DNA of 64,000 nt. It comes from a virus. The stretch is from positions 36,618-100,617 of the IMG/VR virus record IMGVR_UViG_3300002052_000634; one strand, 5' to 3'. Under the pieces are notes generated by a model. The model worked only from the letters and a program-made list of their open reading frames with translations, made no database searches and was not told the DNA's origin. How positions within the stretch are numbered: the stretch's first letter is position 1; every line of letters begins with the position of its first letter. Position numbers and translations under genes: made by a program. Positions 46,192 through 55,352 of this stretch are shown one piece after another.

Positions 46192-48072
46192 ATGACGAAT
46201 ATTTCCAAACAAATAATTTTAAAATATTTGTTACCGTATCTCAAAGCGAAAGATATACCTTACAGAAAATGCGGTAAAGTAACAATGGTAAAATGTCCTT
46301 TCTGTGGGAAAGAACCTTTTACTGCTAATATACTTCCTAATACTAATATTGTAAAATGTTTACCATGCGAAAAGACATATAATCTTTTAGGTATTGTTAA
46401 AGAAGTTGAATTTAAAGATAAAGATAGTACAGAAGAAGACCTTATTCAACACGTAAAAGAATTATTAAATATAGATGTTACTACTGCAAAAGATGAAAAA
46501 GAAATAAGAAGACATTTAAATTTTTATGAACAACAAGGATTTGATTTAGTGCCCATTGTAAAAGGTAAGAAAATCCCTTGTGAAGCTGGATGGACAAATA
46601 AATCTCATAAAGATAAATCAGAATGGATACGTTGGTTGAATGACGGACTCAATATAGGAATTAAAACTGGTAGTAAAAGTAATATATTAATTCTAGATAT
46701 AGACCAAAAACCAGTACCAGAAGAACTAAAAAAATTATTAGAAAATACTTTAGTACAAGAAAGCACCAATGGATTTCATTATTTTTATAAATATGACGAA
46801 GAAATTCCTAAGACACGAATAGATGAATTTAAAATTGATGTAGAATCAGAAGGTGGTCAGGTGGTGATTTATCCAAGTATAATTCAAGGAATACAAAGAA
46901 AAATTTTAGAATTAAAGCCTATAATATCTTTACCTCCAGAATTAAAAAAACTGATAAAAGAAAAGATAACAGTAGCTAGAAAAACAGATAGCGAACAAAT
47001 AAGAGAAGATATAGAGACTGAAGCTTTCAATATGGGAATAGGAGTTCAAGGAAAACGGAATTCTTCTCTTATTAAATTAGGAGGAATAATTCGCAAACAT
47101 TTAAATGCGAAAAATACAGAAGCAATGCTTCATATAATAAATAATCACATATTTAAGACTCCTCTACCATTTAGAGAAGTTACTGCTATGGCGACTGAAT
47201 TAGATAAATATATCAAAATGGACAATCAAGAATTAGCTCACGAAATTTTGAAGTATTTAAAAGAAGTGGAAAGTTCTACTAAGAACGATATAGAATTGGC
47301 GGTAGTGGGAGGATTCACTTCTGGAGAAAAGAAAAAAATTGTAAATTCCACATTAAATTATTTACAGAGGGAAAATAAAATTATAAGAAAAGGGAAGTAT
47401 TATAAAGCTCTAAAAAGTATGGAATGGAAAGATAATATTTTGGATGCAGGTGAACCTGTTAAATTTAATGTTCCCTATTTACATGACATAGCTTTTTTCC
47501 AATATGAAGATTTAGTTGTCATAGGTTCTCAAAATAAATACGGGAAAACAATTCTCTGTATGAATATTATTAAAAGATTGGTTGAACAAGGATTAAAACC
47601 TTACTACATTTATAATGAAACAGGAGCAAGGTTCGCAAAGACAGCTTTGAAATTAGGAATGAAAGACGGAGATTTTAATCACGTCTTCGTAACTGACCCT
47701 GAAGAAGTTATATTTGAACATAATTCATTAGTTATTTTCGATTGGGTAAAGCCAACTGATTTTGCGAGAACTGATAATGTTTTTGCTAAGTTGATAGAGA
47801 AAGCGAAAAAGACCCATAGTTTTCTTATCTGTTTCGTTCAATTAAAGAAAGACAATTCTTTCTTTGCTCAGAATATGATAGGACAATTCCCTGCTTTACT
47901 TTGTAGATATTTATATGAAAAAGAAGACGACGGGACTTACACAAAATTCCAAATAGACGCTATGAGAGACCCGAAAATATTGAACGGAAAAAAGACATTT
48001 GAAATACCTTGTATGTATGATTGGAATACCAAAGAAGTCAAAACTATAGAAGAAATTAAAGGCGAAAAATAA
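46192..48072 (+). CDS. Primase-helicase fusion (zinc ribbon, AEP prim-pol, DnaB-like ATPase)
   Basis: 626 aa. Zinc ribbon CPFC/CLPC at residues 35-59. AEP prim-pol domain about 110-245 (GFDLVPIVKGKKIP, ILDIDQKP with the catalytic DxD, ESTNGFHYFYK, GGQVVIYPSI). A helical linker, then a RecA/DnaB-like ATPase about 430-620 with IGSQNKYGKT (Walker A) and SLVIFDWV (Walker B). Makes primers and opens DNA at the fork. Adjacent RuvC-like, RecA and PolB genes complete a replication module. Confidence 0.8.
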   Translation: MTNISKQIILKYLLPYLKAKDIPYRKCGKVTMVKCPFCGKEPFTANILPNTNIVKCLPCEKTYNLLGIVKEVEFKDKDSTEEDLIQHVKELLNIDVTTAKDEKEIRRHLNFYEQQGFDLVPIVKGKKIPCEAGWTNKSHKDKSEWIRWLNDGLNIGIKTGSKSNILILDIDQKPVPEELKKLLENTLVQESTNGFHYFYKYDEEIPKTRIDEFKIDVESEGGQVVIYPSIIQGIQRKILELKPIISLPPELKKLIKEKITVARKTDSEQIREDIETEAFNMGIGVQGKRNSSLIKLGGIIRKHLNAKNTEAMLHIINNHIFKTPLPFREVTAMATELDKYIKMDNQELAHEILKYLKEVESSTKNDIELAVVGGFTSGEKKKIVNSTLNYLQRENKIIRKGKYYKALKSMEWKDNILDAGEPVKFNVPYLHDIAFFQYEDLVVIGSQNKYGKTILCMNIIKRLVEQGLKPYYIYNETGARFAKTALKLGMKDGDFNHVFVTDPEEVIFEHNSLVIFDWVKPTDFARTDNVFAKLIEKAKKTHSFLICFVQLKKDNSFFAQNMIGQFPALLCRYLYEKEDDGTYTKFQIDAMRDPKILNGKKTFEIPCMYDWNTKEVKTIEEIKGEK

Positions 48073-48659
48073 TGATACTCACTTTGGACTTATCCACGAA
48101 ATGCACAGGATGGGCAAAGTTTACTAAAGACGGTAAACTGGTAAAAAGAGGACAAATAATTCCTGACAAAGATATTGGCATCTATCATAAGATTCAATAT
48201 ATCACTGACCAAGTTAAAAGCTTGTATGCAGGTGTCAATGAATTAGTGATAGAAGGATTATATTATGGAATAAATGTTAAAAGCCTTCTATTGCTTGCTA
48301 GATTAAGCGGAGCAGTTATTTACAGTTGGATGAGTTACAAATTTAGATTACCCATTATTTACACAGCGTCCCACGCTAGAAAATTGACAGGGATAAAAGG
48401 GAATTCTCATAAAGCAGAAATACAAATCTATGTGGTAAAAAAGTACAAGTATGCACCTAGTAGTGCAATTAGACATTATGAGAAATTGATAGAAGACAGT
48501 AGATTTGCATTAAAATTTAAGGAAATAAAAAAGAGCGGTTATAAATATCGTTTGAATAAAATCAGTAAGTTAATAATGGAAGAAACAGGAATCGGTGAAG
48601 ACCAAGCGGATGCGATAATCCTCGGACTTGCTTATATGGAGGATAAAAATGAGTCTTAA
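48072..48659 (+). CDS. RuvC-like Holliday junction resolvase
   Basis: 195 aa, RNase H fold. LTLDLSTKCTGWAKF (first Asp), LVIEGLYYG (Glu) and GIGEDQADAIILG (terminal acidic pair) follow RuvC/poxvirus-A22 order. Resolves branched DNA before packaging. ATG overlaps the primase stop. Confidence 0.8.
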   Translation: MILTLDLSTKCTGWAKFTKDGKLVKRGQIIPDKDIGIYHKIQYITDQVKSLYAGVNELVIEGLYYGINVKSLLLLARLSGAVIYSWMSYKFRLPIIYTASHARKLTGIKGNSHKAEIQIYVVKKYKYAPSSAIRHYEKLIEDSRFALKFKEIKKSGYKYRLNKISKLIMEETGIGEDQADAIILGLAYMEDKNES

Positions 48660-48846
48660 TAATAAAACTTTGACATTTAAAAAATTAATAGAAGAAATTA
48701 TTAAAGAACATAATGAAATTTGGGGCGATATTTCTTGGAATTTACCGTTTCACCGTAGACCAAAAGGATACAATAATATGAATTTAAAAGAAGAAGATAT
48801 TATTGTAATAGCTTCTGGATTAAGTAGAAAGTTAAAAAATGAGTGA
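48649..48846 (+). CDS. Hypothetical protein, 65 aa
   Basis: Start MSLNNKTLTFKKLIEEIIKE, preferred because GGAGG lies upstream; overlaps the RuvC-like end by 11 bases. WNLPFHRRPKGYN segment. Unknown. Confidence 0.55.
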   Translation: MSLNNKTLTFKKLIEEIIKEHNEIWGDISWNLPFHRRPKGYNNMNLKEEDIIVIASGLSRKLKNE

Positions 48847-49171
48847 TAGAAAAAACAGTTTAGAAAGATACATTGTAGAGAAATTGTTACCTCTCGACCC
48901 TTACGCAAGACCAACTAGAGGTTCGGGTTGTGGTAATGAGAATTTAGACGTATCTAATAAATTCTTCTACATAGAATGTAAACAGAAACTTACAAAAGAT
49001 AATATTATAGTTGACTATAAAAAAGAGTGGTTAAAATCTCTCAACTCTATGCCAGTAAATACATTAAAACCTCTTATAATCGTGACCGAAAATAAACATG
49101 GAGAACGATTTGTAACTTTAAGTGCAGAAGATTTTTTTGAATTAGTCTATGAGGCAAAAGATGACAGATAG
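48839..49171 (+). CDS. PD-(D/E)XK nuclease, Holliday-junction-resolvase-like
   Basis: 110 aa. RPTRGSGCGNENLDV then FFYIECKQK gives the D...ExK core of small resolvase-type nucleases. Sits beside the RuvC-like resolvase, so it may process different structures. Confidence 0.7.
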   Translation: MSDRKNSLERYIVEKLLPLDPYARPTRGSGCGNENLDVSNKFFYIECKQKLTKDNIIVDYKKEWLKSLNSMPVNTLKPLIIVTENKHGERFVTLSAEDFFELVYEAKDDR

Positions 49172-49532
49172 CGAAATATTAAAAAAAGCTATAGAAAAAG
49201 CTATTGCTAGTGGTTGGAATTATAAAGAAATCTATTGTAATTGGCTAATAGAAGATTTCTTAAAAGGGAAATTAAAATTGAACGATAACCATATTAATGA
49301 CTATAATGGTATGGTTAATATTAATGAAATCATTTTTAATCGTAATTTCGCTAAAGTATTTTGGGGAGACATACAAATAAACGAAGAAGATGAAAATGGA
49401 AATGTAATATCTTATTTTACATTTTCAGATGTCTCTCCAGAAGTTAGATATGATTGGGAAGCTCATTTACAGAAAATGGTATTAGAAAAAGAACCTTTAA
49501 AATATCTTGAAAGGTTTTTAGATGAAGATTAG
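49161..49532 (+). CDS. Hypothetical protein, 123 aa
   Basis: Start MTDSEILKKAIEKAIASGWN with GAGG upstream. The pattern ILKKAIEKAI..GW is frequent in phage proteins of unknown role; C-terminus helical. Overlaps both neighbours by about 11 bases. Confidence 0.6.
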   Translation: MTDSEILKKAIEKAIASGWNYKEIYCNWLIEDFLKGKLKLNDNHINDYNGMVNINEIIFNRNFAKVFWGDIQINEEDENGNVISYFTFSDVSPEVRYDWEAHLQKMVLEKEPLKYLERFLDED

Positions 49533-49689
49533 TCCTTATTTTACTATATCACAAGCTAAAAAAGCGATAAGACCAACTTTATATTGGGTTAGACGAAAAT
49601 TAGTTAGACAATTATATTTTTTAAAACAAGAACTGATTCAAGAGTTAAACAAATCTTGGCTAACAAAATGGATGAAAATATTTATATGA
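49522..49689 (+). CDS. Hypothetical basic protein, 55 aa
   Basis: Starts MKISPYFTISQAKKAIRPTL; basic/hydrophobic helices. Overlaps the RecA-like gene start by 34 bases. Moderate support. Confidence 0.45.
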   Translation: MKISPYFTISQAKKAIRPTLYWVRRKLVRQLYFLKQELIQELNKSWLTKWMKIFI

Positions 49690-50387
49690 ATAATTTTCAA
49701 GACAAAATAAAAGCATTAGAACAACAATATCGTAATATACCTAATTTCAAAACTTCTAAACTTATTCCTACTGGTATAAAAGAGTTAGATGGAATATTAG
49801 ACGGTGGATTTCCAAGAGGTAATATTATAGAAATTTTTGGAGACCATTCGGTAGGAAAGACAACACTTGCTTGGCAAATAATTAAATCGGCTCAAAAACA
49901 AGAACTTATTAGTCTTTATTTCGATTGTGATTATAGTTGGAATTCTAAATATGCTAAACAAATAGGCATAGATATAGATAAATCTGATGTAGTAATAGCT
50001 AAACCTAATGAACAATGGTTACAAGCCATTACTCATTTAATTAATAAAGGACTTATAGACGTATTAGTAATAGATACGGTATCATCTTTAGCAATAGATA
50101 AAGAGAGATTGTTAGATATTTTGAAGAGATTATCGAAAAAAATTAAAGAAAATAATGTTTTGGTAATTTTATTGAATCAAGTTCGCACTAGTTTTAATCA
50201 TAAAATTGTTGTAATGTATGAACAGTTAATGAAATTATATGGAACGATTAGGATATACTTAACCCATAAAGAATATAAGACAAAACATTTTAATAATATA
50301 ACGAAAATTATTCAGGCAGATATTATACAGAATAAATTGGATAATTGTCAATCAGCAACTTTTACAATAGAAGTGCAAAATGGATAA
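49656..50387 (+). CDS. RecA-family ATPase, paralogue 1 (TTG start)
   Basis: 243 aa. LIPTGIKELDGILDGGFPRG, Walker A FGDHSVGKTT, Walker B VLVIDTVSSL, and an L1/L2-like LNQVRTSFNH. Shorter than RecA; lacks a C-terminal domain. It could be a RecA mediator or a KaiC/RadA-type ATPase. Initiates at TTG 49656. One gene separates it from the larger paralogue. Confidence 0.75.
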   Translation: MANKMDENIYMNNFQDKIKALEQQYRNIPNFKTSKLIPTGIKELDGILDGGFPRGNIIEIFGDHSVGKTTLAWQIIKSAQKQELISLYFDCDYSWNSKYAKQIGIDIDKSDVVIAKPNEQWLQAITHLINKGLIDVLVIDTVSSLAIDKERLLDILKRLSKKIKENNVLVILLNQVRTSFNHKIVVMYEQLMKLYGTIRIYLTHKEYKTKHFNNITKIIQADIIQNKLDNCQSATFTIEVQNG

Positions 50388-50595
50388 TAAATGGATTAAA
50401 GAATTTGAAGATGAATTAGTCATTTTTAGAGGACATATTGACCCTGATTTTAATAATCATAGTCTATTAGCTTTATTAGAAAAAAATTTAAATTGGAATA
50501 CTAACGAAGAAAATAAATTTTTACGTTCAACAATTGAAGTCAGAGTTAGTTCTAGTAAAGGAGCTATATTGATTGAAAGGATAAATAATGAATAA
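50380..50595 (+). CDS. Hypothetical acidic protein, 71 aa
   Basis: Starts MDNKWIKEFEDELVIFRGHI; small alpha/beta. Overlaps both RecA-like genes by 8 bases, so co-translation is likely. Unknown. Confidence 0.6.
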   Translation: MDNKWIKEFEDELVIFRGHIDPDFNNHSLLALLEKNLNWNTNEENKFLRSTIEVRVSSSKGAILIERINNE

Positions 50596-51667
50596 AAAAT
50601 TAACAAAAGAAGAACGACTCACTTTGCTCAAAAAGAGTATGCAAGAGATAAATAAATCAGCCAAAGAGGACGTTATTCATTTTGGAAAAGACGAAGATGA
50701 TGTAGAAAAATTGCCTACGTCTATTCCAGAAATAGATGGCCTTTTAGGCGGTGGAATAGCATACGGACGAGTAACGACAGCATGGGGAAGTGAAGGATGT
50801 GGGAAAACAAGTCTAGCATATTATCTTACAGCTTCTGCTCAGAAACAAGGTAAGATAGTTTATTATATAGCTTTAGAGCCTTTCGATAAAGAAAGAGCTA
50901 AAAAATTTGGCGTTAAATTAAATGATTTAGTAATGGGTCATTTTCCAAAAGCGGAACAATCTTTAGATAGTATAGTAAAATTTGCTAGAGAAGGATTAGT
51001 AGATGTTATAATTTTAGATAGTATACATGCTCTTTCTCCTAAAGGAGAACAGGAAGAAAAAAGCGGTAAACAAAAAAGTTTAGATACTGATACTATGGCT
51101 TTATTAGCTCGTAAACTGTCTCAATTTTTTAGAGTGGCTATTGACCCTATAGGAAGAAATAAAGTGGCTCTATTCCTCATAGGACAAGCTAGAATGAGCG
51201 TAGGATTTATAGCATTAGAAAAATTAAGTGGAGGATTTGCTTTAAAACACTATTCTAAAACTATTATACGTATGAGACGTGGTACTAAAGCTGATTCTCC
51301 AGTAGAAAAATATAAAGAATATTTTACTAAAGATGGTAAACAATGTTATCGTACTAAAAATGAAATAGTAGGTTTTGATTGTGTAGTCGAATTAGAAAAG
51401 TCCCAAATTACAGGAGCAAAATCTGAACGTACAAAAATACACCTTCCATTTTATTATGAATCAGGATTTACAAAAATAGATAAATCTATATGTCCTAAAT
51501 GTGGAGATAAATTTGGAGAAGATGGGCTTTGTAAATGTCAGAGAGAAGAATTAAGGTATCCTCCCAAAGTAGAAGAAACTAAAACTTCTGGAGACACTGG
51601 AAATGACCAATCTCCACCAAAAAAACGTAAAAGAGGAAGACCTAAAAAACAAAAGGAAAATAAATAA
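50588..51667 (+). CDS. RecA/UvsX-like recombinase with zinc ribbon and AT-hook tail
   Basis: 359 aa. LPTSIPEIDGLLGGGIAYGR, Walker A WGSEGCGKTS, Walker B VIILDSIHAL, loop segment IGQARMSVG and GGFALKHYSKTIIRM. After about residue 300: CPKCGDKFGEDGLCKC (zinc ribbon), a Pro-rich linker and KRKRGRPKKQK, an AT-hook. Strand-exchange ATPase for repair or recombination-dependent replication; the tail should favour AT-rich DNA such as this genome. Confidence 0.8.
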   Translation: MNKKLTKEERLTLLKKSMQEINKSAKEDVIHFGKDEDDVEKLPTSIPEIDGLLGGGIAYGRVTTAWGSEGCGKTSLAYYLTASAQKQGKIVYYIALEPFDKERAKKFGVKLNDLVMGHFPKAEQSLDSIVKFAREGLVDVIILDSIHALSPKGEQEEKSGKQKSLDTDTMALLARKLSQFFRVAIDPIGRNKVALFLIGQARMSVGFIALEKLSGGFALKHYSKTIIRMRRGTKADSPVEKYKEYFTKDGKQCYRTKNEIVGFDCVVELEKSQITGAKSERTKIHLPFYYESGFTKIDKSICPKCGDKFGEDGLCKCQREELRYPPKVEETKTSGDTGNDQSPPKKRKRGRPKKQKENK

Positions 51668-51816
51668 TGTCTAAACAAGGACACGTAGAAGAAAAAGACG
51701 GAATACTATGTTGGATATGGAATAAAGTTAAACCTAAAAAATATAACTATACCAAAGAAAAAGCACGTAGACATAGACAAATTGCTAAAGGAATATTAAA
51801 AATTAAGGAGAAATAA
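51667..51816 (+). CDS. Hypothetical basic protein, 49 aa
   Basis: Starts MSKQGHVEEKDGILCWIWNK; C-terminal KARRHRQIAKGILKIKE. The ATG overlaps the previous stop region (TAATG). Unknown. Confidence 0.55.
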   Translation: MSKQGHVEEKDGILCWIWNKVKPKKYNYTKEKARRHRQIAKGILKIKEK

Positions 51817-51962
51817 TGGCAGAAAAAAATGAATGTTATTGTTGTCACGAAGAAAATGAAGGTAAATGGATAAGAACTACTGAATCAATAAAGTTAAAAG
51901 ATGGTACGTATTCCGAAAAACGTTGGGTATGTAATAATTGTAATCAGATAGAAGGAGAATAA
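51816..51962 (+). CDS. Small zinc-ribbon protein, 48 aa
   Basis: CYCCHEEN and VCNNCNQ make a four-Cys ribbon. TAATG overlap with the previous gene, AAGGAG upstream. Confidence 0.6.
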   Translation: MAEKNECYCCHEENEGKWIRTTESIKLKDGTYSEKRWVCNNCNQIEGE

Positions 51963-51963
51963 T

Positions 51964-52155
51964 ATGAAGATAATACTTGAATATGACGAAACTAAAAGAG
52001 TAGAAATTTTAACTGATGCTGAAGTTATTCATGATGTTATGGATGAAATAGAAAAAGCATTAATAGCTTATGGATTTCATCCTGAGACTGTTAAAGACGG
52101 ATTTGTAGGAAAAGCCGAAGAGATTGAAAGTGAGAATAAAAAATATGAAGATTAG
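51964..52155 (+). CDS. Hypothetical acidic protein, 63 aa
   Basis: Starts MKIILEYDETKRVEILTDAE; ferredoxin-like alpha/beta with HDVMDEIEKALIAYGFHPET. Common small phage fold, unknown role. Confidence 0.6.
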   Translation: MKIILEYDETKRVEILTDAEVIHDVMDEIEKALIAYGFHPETVKDGFVGKAEEIESENKKYED

Positions 52156-52462
52156 ACTAAATGCTTATGACCCAAAAAAAGATAAAGAAGTTTTTGCTGG
52201 TATTTATAATGCAGAAACTAAAACTTTTGTTAAAAATGTAACGAAACGTCATTATATGATTTTGGAAGTTGGTTATGGAATTCAATTAGAAGTAATGGAT
52301 AATTTAGCAAGATGGGGGTGTAAAAAAATAGAAATAAGAACTAAAACCTTAATCTATACGGTTCTATTTGAAACATGGTATAAACAAGGAAATCATAAGA
52401 ATTATGGACATGGAGAGCAAGTATTCTTTCCAGTTAGATTTATGAATAAGGAGGAAAAGTGA
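52145..52462 (+). CDS. Hypothetical protein, 105 aa
   Basis: Start MKIRLNAYDPKKDKEVFAGI; beta-rich with KRHYMILEVGYGIQLEVMD. Overlaps neighbours at both ends. Unknown. Confidence 0.55.
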   Translation: MKIRLNAYDPKKDKEVFAGIYNAETKTFVKNVTKRHYMILEVGYGIQLEVMDNLARWGCKKIEIRTKTLIYTVLFETWYKQGNHKNYGHGEQVFFPVRFMNKEEK

Positions 52463-52920
52463 GAATTTTAGAAATAGAAAAATATTTTCAACAGGACGAT
52501 ACTCTAAATAAAGTATTAGAAGCTTTAAGTGAAGATATTGACAAAATAGATTATTGGGCAGGGTTGATGAAACAAGGAATTACAGTTAATCCAGAGGAAG
52601 CTAAAAACGCCCTCAACGATTTGACTGGACGTTTCATGAGTCTCAAAACTGCCTTATCTATCGCAGAGACCGAAAAGAAGAACAGAGAAACCAGAGCTTA
52701 TAATCAAATTAAAATAGATACTGAGAACGAAGGAAAAAAGTTTGTGTCTGCCTCTGCTGAAAAAGAAGCAAGTGGACGAGTGGCAGATTATAGAAGAATT
52801 AGAAATATAATTCAAGCTTACGTTGATAGTTGTGAGAAAGCTCTTTCTACGCTCCAATCACTTTTAAAGTACATGGGCGAAGAGATAAAGTTACAAGGTT
52901 ATAATAAAGGAGAAAAATAA
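52459..52920 (+). CDS. Hypothetical helical protein, 153 aa, GTG start
   Basis: Almost entirely helical, starts MRILEIEKYFQQDDTLNKVL. TAYNQIK/ETEKKNRE-like coiled segments recall phage proteins found beside ssDNA annealing/RecT-type genes. GTGA overlap with the upstream stop; AAGGAGG upstream. Confidence 0.6.
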   Translation: MRILEIEKYFQQDDTLNKVLEALSEDIDKIDYWAGLMKQGITVNPEEAKNALNDLTGRFMSLKTALSIAETEKKNRETRAYNQIKIDTENEGKKFVSASAEKEASGRVADYRRIRNIIQAYVDSCEKALSTLQSLLKYMGEEIKLQGYNKGEK

Positions 52921-52928
52921 TAGTAATT

Positions 52929-53777
52929 ATGAAAAAGATTTGTAACAGTTGCAAAAAAAGCAAAAAATTACAAGAATTTTCTAAAGATACTTCTGCTAAA
53001 GATAATCATTCTTATATTTGTAAAAAATGTAATAAACAAAAATGTAAAATTTGGTATTTAAGAAATAAGAATAAGATTGTAGCTTATAGAAAAAAATATA
53101 GAAATAAAATATTAAACTATCATAAAGAATATAGACAAACTCATAAAAAATATTTTATAACATATCGAAATATAAATAGAAAAAAAATAATAGCTAAATC
53201 TAAAAAATATTACCAGGAAAATAAAAAAAAAATGAAACGAAAAAGACAGAAAAATAAACATAAAAAAGCAAGCTATGATAAAAAATATCGTCAATTAAAT
53301 AAAATTAATTTGGCTAAGTCTCATCATGAATATTATTTAAAACATAAAAAATATAAACAATTATATGACAAAGAATATAGAAAGAAAAATAGAGAAATTA
53401 TAGCTAAAAAAGCTAGATTAGCTTATCATAAAAATAAACATCAACGATTAAAAAAACTTAAACAATACAGGTCAATTTTACAAAATAAAGTAGCTCATAA
53501 TTTAAGAGCAAGAATACGATTATCTTTAAAAAATAATTCTAAAAAACTTTCTATGAAATTATTATTAGGATGTTCTATAAAGTTTTTAAAGAGACATTTA
53601 GAAAAACAATTTAAAAAAAGTATGACTTGGAATAATTATGGGAAATGGCATATAGACCATATAAAACCTTGTTGCAGTTTCGATTTAAGTAAGCCAGAAG
53701 AACAACGCAAGTGTTTTCATTATACTAATTTACAGCCTTTATGGGCTAGAGAGAATTTAATAAAAGGAGGGAAATAA
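52929..53777 (+). CDS. HNH endonuclease (homing type)
   Basis: 282 aa. N-terminal zinc ribbon CNSCKKSKKLQEFSKD...CKKC, a long run of Lys/Tyr repeats (about 40-190), then the HNH core WHIDHIKPCCSFDLSKPEEQ and CFHYTNLQPLWARENL. Typical of free-standing phage HNH enzymes near recombination genes. The repeats are probably DNA-binding. Confidence 0.8.
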   Translation: MKKICNSCKKSKKLQEFSKDTSAKDNHSYICKKCNKQKCKIWYLRNKNKIVAYRKKYRNKILNYHKEYRQTHKKYFITYRNINRKKIIAKSKKYYQENKKKMKRKRQKNKHKKASYDKKYRQLNKINLAKSHHEYYLKHKKYKQLYDKEYRKKNREIIAKKARLAYHKNKHQRLKKLKQYRSILQNKVAHNLRARIRLSLKNNSKKLSMKLLLGCSIKFLKRHLEKQFKKSMTWNNYGKWHIDHIKPCCSFDLSKPEEQRKCFHYTNLQPLWARENLIKGGK

Positions 53778-54178
53778 TGGCAGATTCTATTTTTAAAATT
53801 TGGGGAGAAAGAAGGAGAATGTTATTAGGTAAACAAGTCGAAATAGATTTACTATATTTAAAGAAAAATGGGTTTTCAAGCACTCATTCACACGTGAATA
53901 AGATAAATAGGTTCTTCATTATATCAGGTAAATTAAAAATAGAAACAGATTATGGTACTAAAATATTATATCCTAACGAAAGTTGGGACGTATATCCTCC
54001 AAGAGTACATCGTTTTTATGCCTTAAAAGACAGTATAGTTGTGGAATTGGCCTTTGTAAATGGAAATAAAAAGATAGACCCAAAGGACATTAATAGGAGA
54101 AGTCAAGGAGGGCGTGTTATTGATGGGAAGGAATATACGTTAGATGAAATGGAAGAGAAAGGAATGTTAGATTTATGA
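53777..54178 (+). CDS. Cupin-domain protein (mannose-6-P isomerase-like)
   Basis: 133 aa. SSTHSHVNKINRFFIISGKL then YPPRVHRFYALKDS form the two cupin metal motifs. KTDYGTKILYPNESWDVYPP fits the PMI/ManC C-terminal cupin. Second cupin in the genome; substrate unknown. Confidence 0.75.
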   Translation: MADSIFKIWGERRRMLLGKQVEIDLLYLKKNGFSSTHSHVNKINRFFIISGKLKIETDYGTKILYPNESWDVYPPRVHRFYALKDSIVVELAFVNGNKKIDPKDINRRSQGGRVIDGKEYTLDEMEEKGMLDL

Positions 54179-54357
54179 GAAAAATAAATTCTCAACAAAT
54201 CAACTTCAAAAATATATGCGATGTAATGTACGAACCTGATAAAGATAGATATTCAATTTTAGAATATAATGGAACAAGAAGAGAGATTGATAAGATGACT
54301 TTTTGTAAGATAATAAACGTTAAATTATGTAACTGCCATGTAGGGAAGTTAAGGTAA
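54175..54357 (+). CDS. Hypothetical protein, 60 aa
   Basis: Starts MRKINSQQINFKNICDVMYE; possible C...C-C pairs (NVKLCNCH). ATGA overlap with the cupin gene. Unknown. Confidence 0.55.
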   Translation: MRKINSQQINFKNICDVMYEPDKDRYSILEYNGTRREIDKMTFCKIINVKLCNCHVGKLR

Positions 54358-54360
54358 AAC

Positions 54361-54729
54361 ATGAAGATAATAATTGCAGGAAGTACGACTATAAACGACC
54401 CATTAGAAGTTGCAGATGCAGTAGCATGTGCTATGATAAAATGGAAAAAAGATTATCACGATATTGATGAAATTATCAGTGGAAATGCAAAAGGAATAGA
54501 TGAGTTAGGAATACAGTGGGCTATGAGACATAATAAAGTTTATAGAATATTTCCTGCACATTGGGAAAAATATGGGAAAAAAGCTGGCTATCTTAGAAAT
54601 TTAGAAATGGCTAATTATGCTAGTCATTTAATTGCAATATGGGATGGTAAATCTAAAGGAACTAAACATATGATAGATATTGCTAATAAGAAAGGACTTA
54701 AAGTTTATGTCTACAAAGTATCAAATTAA
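54361..54729 (+). CDS. SLOG-fold (YspA/DUF2493-like) protein
   Basis: 122 aa Rossmann-like. MKIIIAGSTTINDPLEVADA, IISGNAKGIDELGIQWAMRH, then YGKKAGYLRNLEMANYASHL and WDGKSKGTKHMIDIA. Family members bind nucleotides or their derivatives; SLOG proteins act as sensors in some defence systems. Role here unknown. Confidence 0.75.
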   Translation: MKIIIAGSTTINDPLEVADAVACAMIKWKKDYHDIDEIISGNAKGIDELGIQWAMRHNKVYRIFPAHWEKYGKKAGYLRNLEMANYASHLIAIWDGKSKGTKHMIDIANKKGLKVYVYKVSN

Positions 54730-54946
54730 AAAAACAAAAAAATTAATAAAAAAATTAAAACCTTACTGGAAAGAACTCTTAGAAATAGAACTACAATATT
54801 ATAATGCCGTTTATAGATTAGAAAAAAGAATGTCTAGAGAAATAGGTATTAAAGATTTAGAATTTTTTATGTGTGATAATGAACATGTAGGAATAGGAAA
54901 TGCTGAAAGAACTATGCCACTCATACATGGAGAAGAATTAGAATAA
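54707..54946 (+). CDS. Hypothetical helical protein, 79 aa
   Basis: Start MSTKYQIKKTKKLIKKLKPY, within the end of the SLOG gene; a longer in-frame start is less plausible. Helical. TAATG overlap with the next gene. Confidence 0.55.
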   Translation: MSTKYQIKKTKKLIKKLKPYWKELLEIELQYYNAVYRLEKRMSREIGIKDLEFFMCDNEHVGIGNAERTMPLIHGEELE

Positions 54947-55197
54947 TGAAATTTGAGATTAAAGTACCAAAAGAAGTTTTACAAGATATAGATAATTTAG
55001 GATTATATTTATTTCAAAAATTAATTGAAAAAGAAAATATTGATAACGATTATTACGAAGTAATTATTTTAAGAACTCACTGGATTAAAGATGGAAGTTT
55101 TCTTGGTGATATTTTTACTTTAGTGTACGATTTAAAACTTAGAGAATGTTGGAATAATCTAGAAGAATGTGAAGATAGATTAAAAGTAGGATTATAA
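54946..55197 (+). CDS. Hypothetical protein, 83 aa
   Basis: Starts MKFEIKVPKEVLQDIDNLGL; alpha/beta. TAATG overlaps on both sides. Unknown. Confidence 0.55.
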   Translation: MKFEIKVPKEVLQDIDNLGLYLFQKLIEKENIDNDYYEVIILRTHWIKDGSFLGDIFTLVYDLKLRECWNNLEECEDRLKVGL

Positions 55198-55352
55198 TGA
55201 AATTACCTTTTTATTTTAGAAAATCAAAACCATATATTAAAGATGGTAAATTATGGATAGAAATAAAAATGAATAATTTTGACAAATTATGTTTGGCTGT
55301 TTCGTTTATAATCGGAAGGATAATAAAATATGCAACTTATAAATATTTTTAA
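55197..55352 (+). CDS. Hypothetical protein, 51 aa
   Basis: Starts MKLPFYFRKSKPYIKDGKLW; short basic/hydrophobic. Overlaps the polymerase gene start by 23 bases. Confidence 0.5.
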   Translation: MKLPFYFRKSKPYIKDGKLWIEIKMNNFDKLCLAVSFIIGRIIKYATYKYF

